From Providencia sp. PROV188 (GTDB taxonomy: Bacteria; Pseudomonadota; Gammaproteobacteria; Enterobacterales; Enterobacteriaceae): DNA of 64,000 nucleotides. The translations under genes were made by a program, and so were the position numbers. Location of the stretch: positions 2,170,001 through 2,234,000 of the forward strand of contig NZ_CP097291.1 in assembly GCF_027595165.1 (NCBI RefSeq), in the 5' to 3' direction. The stretch's first letter is position 1, and every line of letters begins with the position of its first letter. The notes under the pieces are model-generated. The model was not told where the DNA came from. It did not search any database and saw only the letters and a list, made by a program, of their open reading frames with translations. Positions 46,606 to 57,011 of the stretch are shown in pieces.

Positions 46606-47046
46606 ATGTCGGATCCTCAATATGTTGTTGTTGGTGTCGGCGTACTGATTACTAACGCCCAAGGGCAAATTCTCCTAGGTAAACGTAGCAGTCAGCATGC
46701 GCCTTACTGGTCTATTTTCGGAGGCCATGTTGACCCAGGAGAATCTTTCGAAGCCTGTGCAATCCGTGAAATAAAAGAAGAGATTGGTATTGATATCGAG
46801 ACCCCAACCGTATTTGGTATCAGCAATAATATCGAAACCTTCCAACAAGAAGGAAAACATACCGTTTCCATCTGCATGCATGTGGAATATAACGGAGAAA
46901 AAGCCCCACAGATCATGGAAGCGGATAAATGCGAAAGCCTGTTGTGGATCTCCCCAACTGACCCATTACCTGAGCCTCATTTTGAAGCTAGCCGTAATAC
47001 CATTGAGCTATGGCTCAACAAACGCTTTTATCAGCCTCACCACTAA
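46606..47046 (+). CDS. Nudix hydrolase
   Basis: A 146-residue NTP/NDP-sugar pyrophosphatase-type enzyme. The Nudix box G-x5-E-x7-REUxEExGU is intact at about residues 40-62 (GGHVDPGESFEACAIREIKEEIGI), preceded by GKRSSQHAPYWSIFGG. Substrate cannot be read from sequence; the N-terminal VVVGVGVLITNAQGQILLGKR recalls members that act on nucleotides and sugar nucleotides. It stands alone with its own promoter region, divergent from fruK. Confidence 0.88.
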   Translation: MSDPQYVVVGVGVLITNAQGQILLGKRSSQHAPYWSIFGGHVDPGESFEACAIREIKEEIGIDIETPTVFGISNNIETFQQEGKHTVSICMHVEYNGEKAPQIMEADKCESLLWISPTDPLPEPHFEASRNTIELWLNKRFYQPHH

Positions 47047-47127
47047 ACCCCATGTGCACAAATTTTATCCTATTTGTGCATATAGTAATCACCATTAATT
47101 ATTTTTTATTTTATTATCTTTTAGATG

Positions 47128-47156
47128 TTTACATTATTTCAGTCCTAATGTATCGT
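47128..47156 (+). promoter_or_regulatory. Sigma-70 promoter of the tryptophan permease gene
   Basis: The -35 is TTTACA (47128-47133) and the -10 is TATCGT (47151-47156), with exactly 17 bp between them. The -10 lies inside the TrpR-like operator. Confidence 0.6.
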
Positions 47157-47168
47157 TCAGCTAGTACA
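47149..47168. promoter_or_regulatory. TrpR operator-like site
   Basis: The 20-mer TGTATCGTTCAGCTAGTACA keeps TGTA at one end and a perfect CTAGTACA at the other. It matches the ideal TrpR operator at 14 of 20 positions, overlaps the predicted -10 and is centred about 35 bp before the permease ATG. E. coli mtr is repressed by TrpR, so site and gene agree. Confidence 0.6.
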
Positions 47169-47193
47169 GTGAAACAATCATTCAGGAGTCATC

Positions 47194-48438
47194 ATGGAAG
47201 CCGATGTAACAAAACCACCAAAGCGCCCCTCTATTTTAGGCGGTTCAATGATCATAGCCGGTACCGCAGTCGGTGCAGGTATGTTTTCTATTCCAATGGT
47301 GACTTCAGGTGTTTGGTTTTCCGGTTCAGTTGTCTTACTGATCTACACATTTATCTGTATGTTATTATCAGGATTAATGATTTTAGAAGCCAATATGAAT
47401 TACCCTGCAGGTGCTAGTTTTCATACCATGGTAAAAGATTTATTAGGCTCCGGCTGGAATACCATTAATACCCTCTCCATTACGTTTGTATTATATATTT
47501 TGACCTATGCCTATATTTCGGCAGGTAGTTCAATTATTACAGAGAACATTTCTCAATATGTTCAAGTTCCACAAGCACTCTCAGGCTTTGTTTTTGCAGT
47601 CGTTATCGCGTTTTTTGTTTGGTTATCTACCCGCGCGGTTGATAGGTTAAGTACGATTTTAATTGGTGGGATGGTGATCACGTTCGTCATGTCTATTGGT
47701 GGCATGGTCACAACCGCTTCGCCTTTAGTTCTCTTCGACCAATATGAAAATAGCCACAGTGAATATTTACCTTATGCATTAGCTGCATTGCCTTATTTAC
47801 TGACCTCTTTTGGTTATCATGGTAACGTGCCGGGATTAGTGAAGTACTACAATAAAGATAGCCGTAGTGTCATGTTGAGCTTAGTCTACGGTGCAGGAAT
47901 TACCGTCACTATCTATATCTTATGGCAGTATGCTATTCAGGGTAATATTCCGCGCTCATCCTTTATTGCGATCAGAGAAAATGGTAACAATATTGGTGCG
48001 TTACTGAATCAAATGAATATTTCCGCACAGAGTAGCTTTATTTCACAATTTTTAACGCTGTTCTCTTACATGGCATTAGCTAGCTCGTTTTTAGGCGTAT
48101 CCCTCGGCTTATTTGATTTTATCGCTGACTTCTTTAAATTTAACGATAGCCATCAAGGGCGATTTAAATCAGTCATTATTACTTTCTTACCGCCAACAGT
48201 TTTAGGTTTAGCGTTCCCTGACGGCTTTATTTATGCCATCGGTTTTGCAGGACTTGCAGCCACTATTTGGGCGGTCATTGTCCCTGCCATGATGGCAAGA
48301 GCAAGCCGTAAGCGTTTTCCTAATAATAGCTATCGAACACCCGGCGGAAGCTTTGTGATTGGGTTCGTAATCTTATTTGGTTTGATTAACGCAGCAGCCC
48401 ATATTTTGTCTCTGTTAGGTTTATTGCCTGTTTATTAA
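47194..48438 (+). CDS. mtr: Tryptophan permease, Mtr type (HAAAP family)
   Basis: A 414-residue hydroxy/aromatic amino-acid permease with about 11 transmembrane segments. It is close to E. coli Mtr: SILGGSMIIAGTAVGAGMFSIP, LSGLMILEANMNYPAGASF, FVLYILTYAYISAGSSI, SFGYHGNVPGLVKYY, ASSFLGVSLGLFDFIADFF and IGFAGLAATIWAVIVPAMMARASRKRF. TnaB and TyrP are paralogues; the TrpR-like operator favours Mtr. CAGGAG lies before the ATG, and a strong terminator follows. Confidence 0.85.
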   Translation: MEADVTKPPKRPSILGGSMIIAGTAVGAGMFSIPMVTSGVWFSGSVVLLIYTFICMLLSGLMILEANMNYPAGASFHTMVKDLLGSGWNTINTLSITFVLYILTYAYISAGSSIITENISQYVQVPQALSGFVFAVVIAFFVWLSTRAVDRLSTILIGGMVITFVMSIGGMVTTASPLVLFDQYENSHSEYLPYALAALPYLLTSFGYHGNVPGLVKYYNKDSRSVMLSLVYGAGITVTIYILWQYAIQGNIPRSSFIAIRENGNNIGALLNQMNISAQSSFISQFLTLFSYMALASSFLGVSLGLFDFIADFFKFNDSHQGRFKSVIITFLPPTVLGLAFPDGFIYAIGFAGLAATIWAVIVPAMMARASRKRFPNNSYRTPGGSFVIGFVILFGLINAAAHILSLLGLLPVY

Positions 48439-48470
48439 GTTATTCAAAGACAATCATTGGTTAAAAAGAG

Positions 48471-48494
48471 ATCCCTAGCGTGAAAACTAGGGAT
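48471..48494 (+). terminator. mtr terminator
   Basis: Stem ATCCCTAG/CTAGGGAT with an 8-nt loop, followed by TTTTTT. Confidence 0.93.
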
Positions 48495-48580
48495 TTTTTT
48501 GATGTTAACATCTTGCCTAATCCGTTATCTGCGAGTAATTTTGTCGAACTCTTTTTGACTAATAACAAAGAAGGTTATTT

Positions 48581-49153
48581 ATGGCTAAGGCCAACGAAAT
48601 CAAACGTGGTTTTGCAATAAACTACAACGGGAAATTACTGCTGGTTAAAGACATTGATATCCAATCCCCAAGCGCTCGTGGCGCAAGTACACTGTATAAA
48701 ATGCGCTTTACCGATATCAAAACCGGCCAAAAAGTTGAAGAGCGCTTCAAAGGCGATGATATTTTAGACACAATTTCACTCACTCGCCGTGCGGTAAGCT
48801 TCTCGTATATTGATGGTGATGAGTATGTGTTCATGGACAATGAAGACTATACCCCATATATCTTTAAAAAATCTGATATTGAAGAAGAGCTACTATTTAT
48901 TCCTGAAGAAGGTTTACCAGGAATGCAGGTTTTAACAATGGATGGGCAAGTGCTAGCACTTGAATTGCCACAAACTGTCGATATGGTGATTGCTGAAACA
49001 ACACCAGGTATTAAAGGCGCTTCTGCAAGTGCTCGTACTAAACCTGCAACAATGCCGACTGGCTTAACAGTTCAAGTTCCTGAATATTTAACTACCGGTG
49101 AAAAAATCCGTATTCACATTCCTGAACGCCGTTATATGGGGCGTTGTGATTAA
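48581..49153 (+). CDS. yeiP: Elongation factor P-like protein YeiP (EfpL)
   Basis: A 190-residue, three-domain EF-P paralogue: a KOW-like N-terminal domain, then two OB domains. The start [36 protein letters not shown] shows an arginine in the beta3-beta4 loop where true EF-P has the modified lysine, as expected for EfpL. The C-terminus ends [18 protein letters not shown]. EfpL helps relieve ribosome pausing at difficult motifs. In E. coli it is near the fru operon and mepS, the same region as here. Confidence 0.95.
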   Translation: MAKANEIKRGFAINYNGKLLLVKDIDIQSPSARGASTLYKMRFTDIKTGQKVEERFKGDDILDTISLTRRAVSFSYIDGDEYVFMDNEDYTPYIFKKSDIEEELLFIPEEGLPGMQVLTMDGQVLALELPQTVDMVIAETTPGIKGASASARTKPATMPTGLTVQVPEYLTTGEKIRIHIPERRYMGRCD

Positions 49154-49196
49154 TTATTTTGCTCTATTTTCTCAGTATGAAAATAAGCTTACATTA

Positions 49197-49219
49197 CCTA
49201 TGGGCATTCCGCCCATAGG
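49197..49219 (+). terminator. Hairpin after yeiP
   Basis: Perfect 9-bp stem CCTATGGGC/GCCCATAGG with a 5-nt loop. There is no U-tract, so intrinsic termination is uncertain. Confidence 0.45.
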
Positions 49220-49303
49220 CGTCATTATAAATAAACATCACTCATCCTAGAAACGCATTCCATTTAACATTCAAAAATTAATATAAAAATGACAATTTAG
49301 TTA

Positions 49304-49648
49304 TTAGTCATAAATAACCGTGTAAACCCCTATTTTATTTTCCTTATTAATCCATTTGAATGTTTGAGTTCCTTTATGATTTGGAAGTACAGTTCCTTTT
49401 TCAGTCAATTTATTAAACTTTACTGACGTCGTTTTAACGGCTCCATCATCATTCCAACATTTTGTATCAATACTCTGTTCAATACTCGTGATAACGCAAG
49501 GTGATGCGACAATCGCGCCGACAAAGTGGATAGTACCTGATGCAACGGGTTTTGCTTCGCTATGTGTAGAGGCTTTAGCGTGCATACCGAATGTTAATGC
49601 CATTAAAGAAAATACTGCTAATGTTATTTTTTTTACTGAGTGATCCAC
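49304..49648 (-). CDS. Small exported fimbrillin-like protein
   Basis: A 114-residue protein with a signal peptide (cleavage after MHAKA). A segment ASGTIHFVGAIVASPCVI resembles the N-terminal strand of type 1 fimbrial subunits (GTIxFxGxIVxxPC). A second Cys follows soon after (TKCWNDDG). It lacks the full length (150-190 residues) and C-terminal fimbrial signature, and no usher or chaperone gene is nearby. It is therefore a solitary fimbrillin-like protein of unknown role, not a pilus operon member. Confidence 0.6.
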   Translation of the reverse strand: MDHSVKKITLAVFSLMALTFGMHAKASTHSEAKPVASGTIHFVGAIVASPCVITSIEQSIDTKCWNDDGAVKTTSVKFNKLTEKGTVLPNHKGTQTFKWINKENKIGVYTVIYD

Positions 49649-50646
49649 AAGAATTTCTCCGCTTAAAATTAAGTTATCGTCAATTACTAGAATTTATTTA
49701 CATCTAATTGATGCGTTGTTTAATAAATTTCGGATATAAGCTTAATTTGAGTAGGGAAATAGTTATTTCACATATGGTCGCCATTTTTTATTTTTAGAAA
49801 CCCGCAAAGGGAGGCAAGATTTTTAGCGTTTAAAATTTAACTTAGATACAATAAATTTCATTGGAATTGATTTCATTTATACAACAAATCACTTTCTATT
49901 TTATTAAAATTAGTCATCTTATCCATCAATCACATTAGATGTTTATTAATTAGAACTGCTATCAACAATTCTCTAATTAAATTCATTTTCTTAGTAAATT
50001 TTTAATCTATTTAATTCCTTTCACTTATTAAAAGAGTAAAATTTCGTAGCATCGAATAATGAACATAACTGTTTAGCTCTCTTCATTGGAAGCTTAATGC
50101 ATAAAAAACACACGATAATGTAGTAAGAATATCCGCAACATATACCTATCTAATACGGACAATTTGTTTTTACATTTAAGTGACAAACAATATAAATTTA
50201 AACTTCTTTACAAATCAGATTGAAATTTAAAAAATCACCACTGTTTTTATAAAGATATTAGATAATAAACGTGACTATGATCATGTTTTCTTTGAAAACG
50301 GTCTTCCTAAGAGCGCAAAAACACTGGATTATTCGCATTCTGAAGGCAAGTTAATGATGGATCTCTCGTTTTATATAATGTTTTGTAAATTATGCCCCTA
50401 TTAACTCGCCATTTCAGCTTTGTTTATGTATATTCTTTATGTTTGGTTAAAGAACCTAATATTCATCAGCCAAATATATAAAATAAGTACGATTTTTAGC
50501 AGCTTCTGATTATCTTTTTATAATCAACAGGTGTTAGAGCACAAGATAGCTGCTAATTTAGAGCATAATTTGTTCGATACATAAACACTTTCTGCGAAAA
50601 ATACACTCAGTCGTTTAATGCGTTTTTCACAGGGATCAGTTTAAGT
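49649..50646. other. Long AT-rich intergenic region upstream of mepS
   Basis: About 1 kb without any supported gene on either strand. The only local structure I see is a short GTTTTC-TTT-GAAAAC hairpin near 50284-50298. It must contain the promoters of mepS and the fimbrillin-like gene; a small RNA cannot be excluded. Confidence 0.4.
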
Positions 50647-50700
50647 GTGTTGTGTAATTTCCACACGGCAACAAATAAAATGGCAAGGGATATTCTATTA

Positions 50701-51288
50701 ATGTTAACTTCTGAAAAATTTAAGCGCTATATCTGGCGCATTGTTCCGGCAGTCGCAATTGCCGTAACGCTTTCAGCATGTACGGCACCGAAAACGTCGA
50801 AGAATGGTCAGACAACCACAAGATCTTCAGATGCTCGTATGTTAAATGCAACATCGAATGACTCACTCGCAATGGCATCTCAAGATGAGTTCGAAGATTT
50901 AGTCAGAAGTGTTGATACCAAATCCAAAATCATGGATCAATATGCAAGCTGGAAAGGCGTAAGCTACCGTTTAGGTGGAACCACGAAAAGTGGTGTTGAC
51001 TGTTCTAGCTTCGTACAACGTACTTTCCTCGAACAATTTGGCGTGCAATTACCACGTACTACCTCTGAACAAGAGTCTTCAGGTAAAAGTGTAAAACGCA
51101 ATAATTTAAGAGCGGGTGACTTAGTTCTGTTTAAAACAGGTCGCACGATGAAGCATGTAGGGATTTATATCGGGGACAATAAGTTTGTTCACGCCTCTAC
51201 AAGCAATGGCGTTATTGTTTCTGAAATGACTAACGATTATTGGAGCAAGCGTTATTACGCAAGCCGCCGTGTGGTTAATGGTTCATAG
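50701..51288 (+). CDS. mepS: Murein DD-endopeptidase MepS (Spr), lipoprotein
   Basis: An NlpC/P60 cysteine peptidase that cuts D-Ala-mDAP crosslinks to allow peptidoglycan expansion. The lipobox TLSAC (Cys about residue 27 from this start) predicts an outer-membrane anchor. The catalytic Cys is in [11 protein letters not shown] and the His residues are in [19 protein letters not shown] place the start at ATG 50701 ([13 protein letters not shown]...), which gives a standard signal peptide and matches E. coli. The longer frame begins at GTG 50647 and would bury the signal. Confidence 0.94.
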   Translation: MLTSEKFKRYIWRIVPAVAIAVTLSACTAPKTSKNGQTTTRSSDARMLNATSNDSLAMASQDEFEDLVRSVDTKSKIMDQYASWKGVSYRLGGTTKSGVDCSSFVQRTFLEQFGVQLPRTTSEQESSGKSVKRNNLRAGDLVLFKTGRTMKHVGIYIGDNKFVHASTSNGVIVSEMTNDYWSKRYYASRRVVNGS

Positions 51289-51329
51289 AACCCAGAAACA
51301 TTAATGCAGTAACATATAGATACCTTGCC

Positions 51330-51371
51330 AATAAAAAAGCTTCCAGGCTCTAAACCGGAAGCTTTTTTATT
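51330..51371. terminator. Bidirectional terminator mepS/yejG
   Basis: Perfect 15-bp inverted repeat (AATAAAAAAGCTTCC with GGAAGCTTTTTTATT) and a 12-nt loop, usable from both strands. Confidence 0.93.
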
Positions 51372-51420
51372 GGGCCGAATATCATAAAGACGACCTTAAG
51401 ATTAAATAGTTTCAATGCCA

Positions 51421-51762
51421 TTAAGCACAATAGAAACCAGAAGCCATTTCTGCGATAGCAACACCGGATGCTTTTAAACGGCACATTGCGGTTAGCTCAT
51501 CACTCGCTCGGATAAATAAACACATCTCTTTTTGCCATTCTAAAATGGCGTTATCGATCTGCATTTCCGATAACGATTCAGATAAATGCTTCATTGCAAT
51601 ACAATCTGTTGCACAGTCGTGGCTCAGCAATTTTAGCCCCACTAGCTTATCGCTATTCATATCATTCATAGGTACAACTTCAACATCAGTCCCTATTTTT
51701 CCCGATAACCAGCGGTAGCTTTGCGGTAGCCTGTGCACCACCGAAAGACCTAATTTTTCCAC
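51421..51762 (-). CDS. yejG: YejG family protein
   Basis: A 113-residue protein. LSVVHRLPQSYRWLSGKIGTDVEVVP, LVGLKLLSHD, CLFIRASDE and CRLKASGVAIAE match E. coli YejG in order and length (114). No established biochemical function; E. coli yejG is linked to aminoglycoside response. In E. coli it is adjacent to bcr, as here (bcr is the next gene, on the same strand). Confidence 0.88.
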   Translation of the reverse strand: MEKLGLSVVHRLPQSYRWLSGKIGTDVEVVPMNDMNSDKLVGLKLLSHDCATDCIAMKHLSESLSEMQIDNAILEWQKEMCLFIRASDELTAMCRLKASGVAIAEMASGFYCA

Positions 51763-52485
51763 AAAAATTTCCTATTAAAACATGTCATCATTTTGCCAAG
51801 TAAATTGACTAGCCAAATCGCCATTTAATTTACATTTCACTCAATGAATATCGATTCTTTTAGATACTGAAACTCCCCCAAGAGACAACGTCCCTCTTCC
51901 TTGTACCTCTCTCTATATTAGAGAGTGAATAGAGCTACATATGTCTTAAAGAAATCCTCGTTCAAACCGAACTTTTAACTCAATCAAAAAGTAACATGAA
52001 TGTTAAAAGCAAGAACTTAAATATAACATTAAAAAAGTAGCATGTCGTTAAATTTTTGTGACATACATCATTGCATACGAATTTTTTTGACAAAAAAGTT
52101 AATTATTAAACAAATTTTGAGAACAACCATCAAAATAAACCATAGTAAATCAATTTATTTTTTACATTATTATTCAAATGTATTAACAATTATCTCTTTT
52201 TTAAGCTCATATAGCCTTATTTCGGATTATTAAAAAATGAGTTCCACTTTTCATCGAAAACAGAAATTTAACAAACATTCCATTTAAGTTAATTGATATG
52301 GATCATTTTTTGATAAATACTTTAATTTCATTACGAAATTAATCGATTTTATCGAAGTGTTGAGTAGGTTAATCCATAGGTATCATGAATAATATATTGG
52401 TGAGATAAATCAGCATGATATAAATAATTGAGGGAAACTAATGAGTTTATCAGCTTCATCCTTGAAACTGATTCTATTGGAGATG
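51763..52485. other. AT-rich intergenic region between yejG and bcr
   Basis: About 720 bp, very AT-rich, with no supported gene. A short CTCTCT-ATATT-AGAGAG palindrome is present at 51909-51925. Small frames here and overlapping the bcr 3' end look like chance. Confidence 0.4.
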
Positions 52486-53670
52486 TTATTTTGCTCTTTT
52501 CGCTAAAAGCACAAATAACATGGAGAGAGCCACACAACCTACCATCGAGCCTACCATCGGCCATGCATTTTTAGCAGGAATCATTGATAACAAAGTCCCC
52601 ACCAATGCACCAATAGAAAAACGAATTGTGCCGGCAAGTGAAGACACTGTTCCTGCAATATGAGGATAATTATCGAGGATCACTGCCATCGAGTTTGAGG
52701 TGATCATTGCAATCCCACTCACATAAATCGCGACGCCGATCACTAATGTCCAGAAATCCATACCCAATGCTGTCGTCGTTAATAACCATATTCCCATAAC
52801 GAACTGAACAATAATCCCGAAATACAACATTCGCTCAGCGCCAAATTGCCTTACAAATTTGCCGTTAATCGTCGTCATAATAAATAAGAAGACAATATTG
52901 ATGCCAAAGTAATAGCCAAAATGTTGAGGCGATACTCCGTTAAGGTCGATATAGACAAATGACCCCGCATTCAAGAAAGAAAACATACCGGAAAACGAAA
53001 ATGAGCTGGCCAAAATATAGAACAACACTTGGCGGGCTCTGAATAACGTCGCAAATTGGCGTAATGTGGTTCCGATATGGAATTTTTGTCGCCTTTCAAC
53101 GGGTAGTGTTTCTCGGATAAATAAACTGACTAGCACCACAGCGATAACAGCCGCAATTGCAATACTCCAGAAAATGGCATGCCATGAGAACCAGCGCATC
53201 ATTTCGCCGCCCATGATAGGTGCCATCAACGGTGCAATTGTCATCACCAATACGACGAAAGACATGCTTCTGGAGAACTCATCTTTAGTAAACATGTCGC
53301 GCATTAATGCGTTGATCACGACGCTGGCTGCGGCTGCCGCAAATCCATGAAGGAAACGCAACCAGATAAATGTATCGATCGATTCCGCAACTGCACAAGC
53401 CGCCGAGGCTAATGCAAAGACAATCACCCCACCTAAAATTACGGGTTTACGTCCTAGACTGTCCGCCATCGGACCATAAAAAAGCTGACCAATTGCAAAA
53501 CCAAAAATGTAGCTGTTTAGGGTCATCTGAATGCGCCCTTCATCTACATTAAAGTAACCTGTCATTGCAGGGAAACTCGGTAAATACATATCAATCGCTA
53601 ATGGCATTAGCATTGATAGCAAACCTAAAATTAAAATCAGCCCCAAATAGGATGAACGCTGTTGTTGCAC
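52486..53670 (-). CDS. bcr: Bicyclomycin/sulfonamide efflux transporter Bcr (MFS)
   Basis: A 394-residue DHA1-family drug:proton antiporter with 12 transmembrane segments. It has the start MPLAIDMYLPSFPAM, the MFS motif A-like GPMADSLGRKPVILGG, and the antiporter motif region ALMRDMFTKDEFSRSMSFVVLVMTIAPLMAPIMGG. It lies 24 bp from rsuA, so the two are likely co-transcribed, as in E. coli. Confidence 0.93.
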   Translation of the reverse strand: MQQQRSSYLGLILILGLLSMLMPLAIDMYLPSFPAMTGYFNVDEGRIQMTLNSYIFGFAIGQLFYGPMADSLGRKPVILGGVIVFALASAACAVAESIDTFIWLRFLHGFAAAAASVVINALMRDMFTKDEFSRSMSFVVLVMTIAPLMAPIMGGEMMRWFSWHAIFWSIAIAAVIAVVLVSLFIRETLPVERRQKFHIGTTLRQFATLFRARQVLFYILASSFSFSGMFSFLNAGSFVYIDLNGVSPQHFGYYFGINIVFLFIMTTINGKFVRQFGAERMLYFGIIVQFVMGIWLLTTTALGMDFWTLVIGVAIYVSGIAMITSNSMAVILDNYPHIAGTVSSLAGTIRFSIGALVGTLLSMIPAKNAWPMVGSMVGCVALSMLFVLLAKRAK

Positions 53671-53694
53671 TTATTAACTCCTGCTATGACATCA

Positions 53695-54399
53695 TTAACG
53701 GGGAACCGTAATACTCTCAATCTCAGCTTCAGTCAGTGGACGATATTCCCCCGGCTCTAGCTGCTCATCTAAACGAATTTCCCCGACTCGCTCACGATGC
53801 AAACCACACACATGATTTCCGACGGCCGCAAACATCCGCTTAACTTGATGATAGCGCCCTTCACTGATTGTCAGCCGGACGTCACGTGGAGAAATAATCT
53901 CCAATTGAGCAGGTTTCGTAAGTGATTTCTCACCATTTAACATGACGCCTTGTTCAAATTGAATAGCGACATCGTCGGTAATATCTTCACTCAGTTGAAC
54001 TCGGTAGGTTTTCTCACAATGATGTTTTGGCGAGGTAATGCGGTGAGACCATTGCCCGTCATCTGTTAATAACACTAACCCTGTCGTATCAATATCCAAG
54101 CGACCTGCTGCATGCAGTTTTTGGGCGACGGGCTCATCAATAAAATAGAGAATTGTTGGGTGCGTTGGGTCATCAGTAGAGCAAACATAGCCTTCAGGCT
54201 TATTGAGCATAAAATAGCGAGGTCCTGTGACTTGCACTAACACATTGCCATCATAGGCAACTTCATTATCAAGACCCACCTGCATTGAACCTGATTTTAC
54301 AACTTCATCGTCAACCATGACATTACCGGCACGTAGCTCACGCGCCACCAAACTCCGGCTTATCCCAAGTTGCTGGGACAAAAATTTATCCAGTCGCAT
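53695..54399 (-). CDS. rsuA: 16S rRNA pseudouridine(516) synthase RsuA
   Basis: A 234-residue enzyme with an N-terminal S4 domain ([34 protein letters not shown]) and the RsuA/RluB catalytic signature [18 protein letters not shown], whose Asp is catalytic. It makes Psi516 in 16S rRNA. It is divergent from radD and upstream of bcr, matching the E. coli bcr-rsuA-yejH arrangement. Confidence 0.95.
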   Translation of the reverse strand: MRLDKFLSQQLGISRSLVARELRAGNVMVDDEVVKSGSMQVGLDNEVAYDGNVLVQVTGPRYFMLNKPEGYVCSTDDPTHPTILYFIDEPVAQKLHAAGRLDIDTTGLVLLTDDGQWSHRITSPKHHCEKTYRVQLSEDITDDVAIQFEQGVMLNGEKSLTKPAQLEIISPRDVRLTISEGRYHQVKRMFAAVGNHVCGLHRERVGEIRLDEQLEPGEYRPLTEAEIESITVPR

Positions 54400-54621
54400 A
54401 GATTCTCTTAACTTGATGGAATGTCAGCGAGAGGTACAATAGCACCGCGCTGTCATAAGATAGAAAGATGGATTGCTGTGATTACTATCACATAATTTAT
54501 TATACCAATAACCTGTGACAAGTGATAGCGCAGCAAGGGGAACGCTTAAATTTAGACCTAGCAACGGATTTAACTTAAATTTAACATTAATAATCTGACT
54601 TTTTTGAAAAAACTAACTCAT

Positions 54622-56394
54622 ATGCCTGCAGCCTCATCCCGTTTTACTTTACGCCCTTACCAACAAGAAGCCGTTGACGCGACGATCCAGCATTTCCGTC
54701 GTCATACTACACCAGCAGTGATTGTGCTTCCGACAGGGGCAGGAAAAAGCTTAGTGATCGCAGAATTAGCGAGGCTGGCTCGTGGGCGCGTATTAGTTTT
54801 AGCGCATGTCAAAGAGTTAGTTGAGCAAAACCACGCTAAATATCTGACTTATGGTCTAGAGGCAGATATATTCGCAGCAGGTCTCAATCGCAAAGAATCC
54901 CACAGTAAAGTGGTCTTTGGGAGCGTACAATCGGTAGCGCGTAACCTTGAACACTTTGACGACAAATTCTCCTTAGTGATCATCGATGAATGTCATCGCA
55001 TCAGCTTAAACGAAGAAAGTCAGTATCAACAAATTATCCTAAGCTTACAAAAGCATAACTCTGCACTACGCATTTTGGGCTTGACCGCGACGCCCTATCG
55101 CCTTGGCCATGGGTGGATTTACCAATACCACTACCACGGAATGGTTAAAGGTGATGAACACTGTTTTTTCCGTGATTGTATCTATGAATTACCGCTGCAT
55201 TACATGATCAAAAACCAATTTTTGGTTCCCCCTGAACGCTTAGATATGCCAGTGCTACAATATGATTTTAGTCAGGTATCGGTTAACCAATCGGGAATTT
55301 TTAGTGAGCAAGAACTCAATTTATCTCTCAAAAAACAGCAGCGCATTACACCAAAAATTGTGGCGCAGATTATTGAGTATGCAACGCCATTACAAGGTTG
55401 CATGATTTTTGCCGCTACGGTTGAACATGCTAAAGAGATCCTCAGTTATTTACCTCAAGATACTGCGGCATTAGTCACCGCGGATACACCATCCCTCGAG
55501 CGCCAAAGCATCATTCAGCAATTTAAAAACAAGCAATTACATTATCTTGTCAACGTTTCAGTACTGACCACTGGTTTTGATGCGCCACACGTAGACGTAA
55601 TTGCCATCTTACGCCCGACAGAGTCTGTCAGCTTATATCAGCAAATCGTTGGACGTGGCTTACGTTTGAGTGAAGGAAAAAAACAGTGCCTAATTCTGGA
55701 CTATGCCGGAAATCCTCACGACCTCTTTCGCCCCGAAGTGGGTAGCAGCAAACCCAACTCCACCAGCGTTCCAGTCCAAATTTTCTGTCCACTGTGTCAG
55801 TTTGCCAATGTTTTTTGGGGGAAATGCACCGCTGATGGTCAAATTGTCGAGCACTACGGGCGTCGCTGCCAAGGGTGGGAAGAAGATGAGCATGGACGAA
55901 AACAACAATGTGAGTTCCGCTTTCGATTTAAGCAATGCCCCCATTGTGGCGCTGAAAATGACATTGCCGCACGACGTTGCCATAAATGCCAAGAAGTGCT
56001 TACTGACCCCGATGATATGCTTAAAGCCGCATTACGACTCAAAGATGCGCTAATCTTACGCTGCGGGGGAATGGAACTCACGTCAGGCTCGGATGCAAAA
56101 GGCGAATGGCTTAAAATTGCCTACTATGATGAAGATGGTACGTCGGTGTCTGAGCGCTTTCGACTCACCACTCCAGCTCAAAAACGCGCATTTGAATTCC
56201 GATTCTTGCGAGAACATCATCGAGCCCCAGGTGTTCCTTTCCATTGGAATAATGCAAACGACATTATTTCACAACAAGCTTTATTACGTTACCCACAATT
56301 TATTGTTGCGCGAAAAAAAGAAAACTACTGGGAGATTAGAGAGAAAATCTTTGATTATCAGGGGCGTTTCCGTCTTGCAGCATCGTTAAGATAA
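54622..56394 (+). CDS. radD: DEAD/DEAH-box DNA repair helicase RadD (YejH)
   Basis: A superfamily 2 ATPase with a role in recombinational repair. Walker A is [14 protein letters not shown] and Walker [16 protein letters not shown]. Motif III is [10 protein letters not shown] and motif [15 protein letters not shown] cysteine-rich zinc region follows ([26 protein letters not shown]). Closely similar to E. coli RadD (586). I start at ATG 54622 ([19 protein letters not shown]); an in-frame TTG at 54604 precedes it. Confidence 0.94.
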   Translation: MPAASSRFTLRPYQQEAVDATIQHFRRHTTPAVIVLPTGAGKSLVIAELARLARGRVLVLAHVKELVEQNHAKYLTYGLEADIFAAGLNRKESHSKVVFGSVQSVARNLEHFDDKFSLVIIDECHRISLNEESQYQQIILSLQKHNSALRILGLTATPYRLGHGWIYQYHYHGMVKGDEHCFFRDCIYELPLHYMIKNQFLVPPERLDMPVLQYDFSQVSVNQSGIFSEQELNLSLKKQQRITPKIVAQIIEYATPLQGCMIFAATVEHAKEILSYLPQDTAALVTADTPSLERQSIIQQFKNKQLHYLVNVSVLTTGFDAPHVDVIAILRPTESVSLYQQIVGRGLRLSEGKKQCLILDYAGNPHDLFRPEVGSSKPNSTSVPVQIFCPLCQFANVFWGKCTADGQIVEHYGRRCQGWEEDEHGRKQQCEFRFRFKQCPHCGAENDIAARRCHKCQEVLTDPDDMLKAALRLKDALILRCGGMELTSGSDAKGEWLKIAYYDEDGTSVSERFRLTTPAQKRAFEFRFLREHHRAPGVPFHWNNANDIISQQALLRYPQFIVARKKENYWEIREKIFDYQGRFRLAASLR

Positions 56395-56545
56395 GCAGAA
56401 AAGACGCGATTAATGATGAATAAATCATGCCAAGTCAGAAAGATAATGATCTTAATGATTGCCCGCTGACCGTTTTTTCGTTAAAATGCCGCCCGCCTTT
56501 GTATGTCTCGCTTAGCGAAATGATGTTACAGGGCCAAATCTCGAA

Positions 56546-56590
56546 CCTGCTGCTGGGTCGCCTGTAGCAGGATTTTTATTTTTTCTTTTA
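56546..56590 (+). promoter_or_regulatory. rplY leader hairpin with U-tract
   Basis: Arms CCTGCT (56546-56551) and AGCAGG (56566-56571) enclose a loop and are followed by ATTTTTATTTTTTCTTTT, directly before the rplY ribosome-binding site. This resembles an attenuator or the L25 leader known from gammaproteobacteria. Function is inferred. Confidence 0.55.
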
Positions 56591-56603
56591 TAGAGAAATT
56601 GTA

Positions 56604-56885
56604 ATGTTAACTATCAATGCAATTGAACGTAAAGAGCAGGGTAAGGGTGCGAGCCGCCGCCTGCGCAGAGCTAACCAACTGCCAGCTATCGTTTACGGTG
56701 GCAACCAAGAAGCTATCTCTGTTACTCTGAACCACGATGAAATCATTAACCAAGAAAGCAAAGCAGAATTTTACGAAGTTCTGACTCTGGTTATCGATGG
56801 TAAAGAAACTAAAGTAAAAGTTCAGGCTGTTCAACGTCACCCATTTAAGCCAAAAGTGACGCACATTGACTTCCTGCGCGCTTAA
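56604..56885 (+). CDS. rplY: 50S ribosomal protein L25
   Basis: A 93-residue 5S rRNA-binding protein: [33 protein letters not shown] at the start, and [21 protein letters not shown] at the end. The short form without a CTC-type C-terminal domain is typical of enterobacteria. It lies between radD and the minus-strand yejK, as in E. coli, with a structured leader. Confidence 0.97.
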   Translation: MLTINAIERKEQGKGASRRLRRANQLPAIVYGGNQEAISVTLNHDEIINQESKAEFYEVLTLVIDGKETKVKVQAVQRHPFKPKVTHIDFLRA

Positions 56886-56930
56886 TTAAGCCCATAGCCG
56901 AGCTTTAAAGTTTTTTCGGGACGCCGAGTA

Positions 56931-56956
56931 AATAACGCCGCAATTGCGGCGTTATT
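56931..56956. terminator. Bidirectional terminator rplY/yejK
   Basis: Perfect 11-bp stem AATAACGCCGC/GCGGCGTTATT with an AATT loop, then TATTTC to the right and A-rich sequence to the left. Confidence 0.8.
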
Positions 56957-57011
56957 TATTTCAAACATACGATTTCTAACATAAAAATTTCGATAGTGAA
57001 TCCATCATTCA

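Noticed and set aside
52349..52564. A 71-codon minus-strand frame overlapping the end of bcr.
   Set aside because: It is out of phase with the clearly coding bcr C-terminus and has no ribosome-binding site or recognisable domain.
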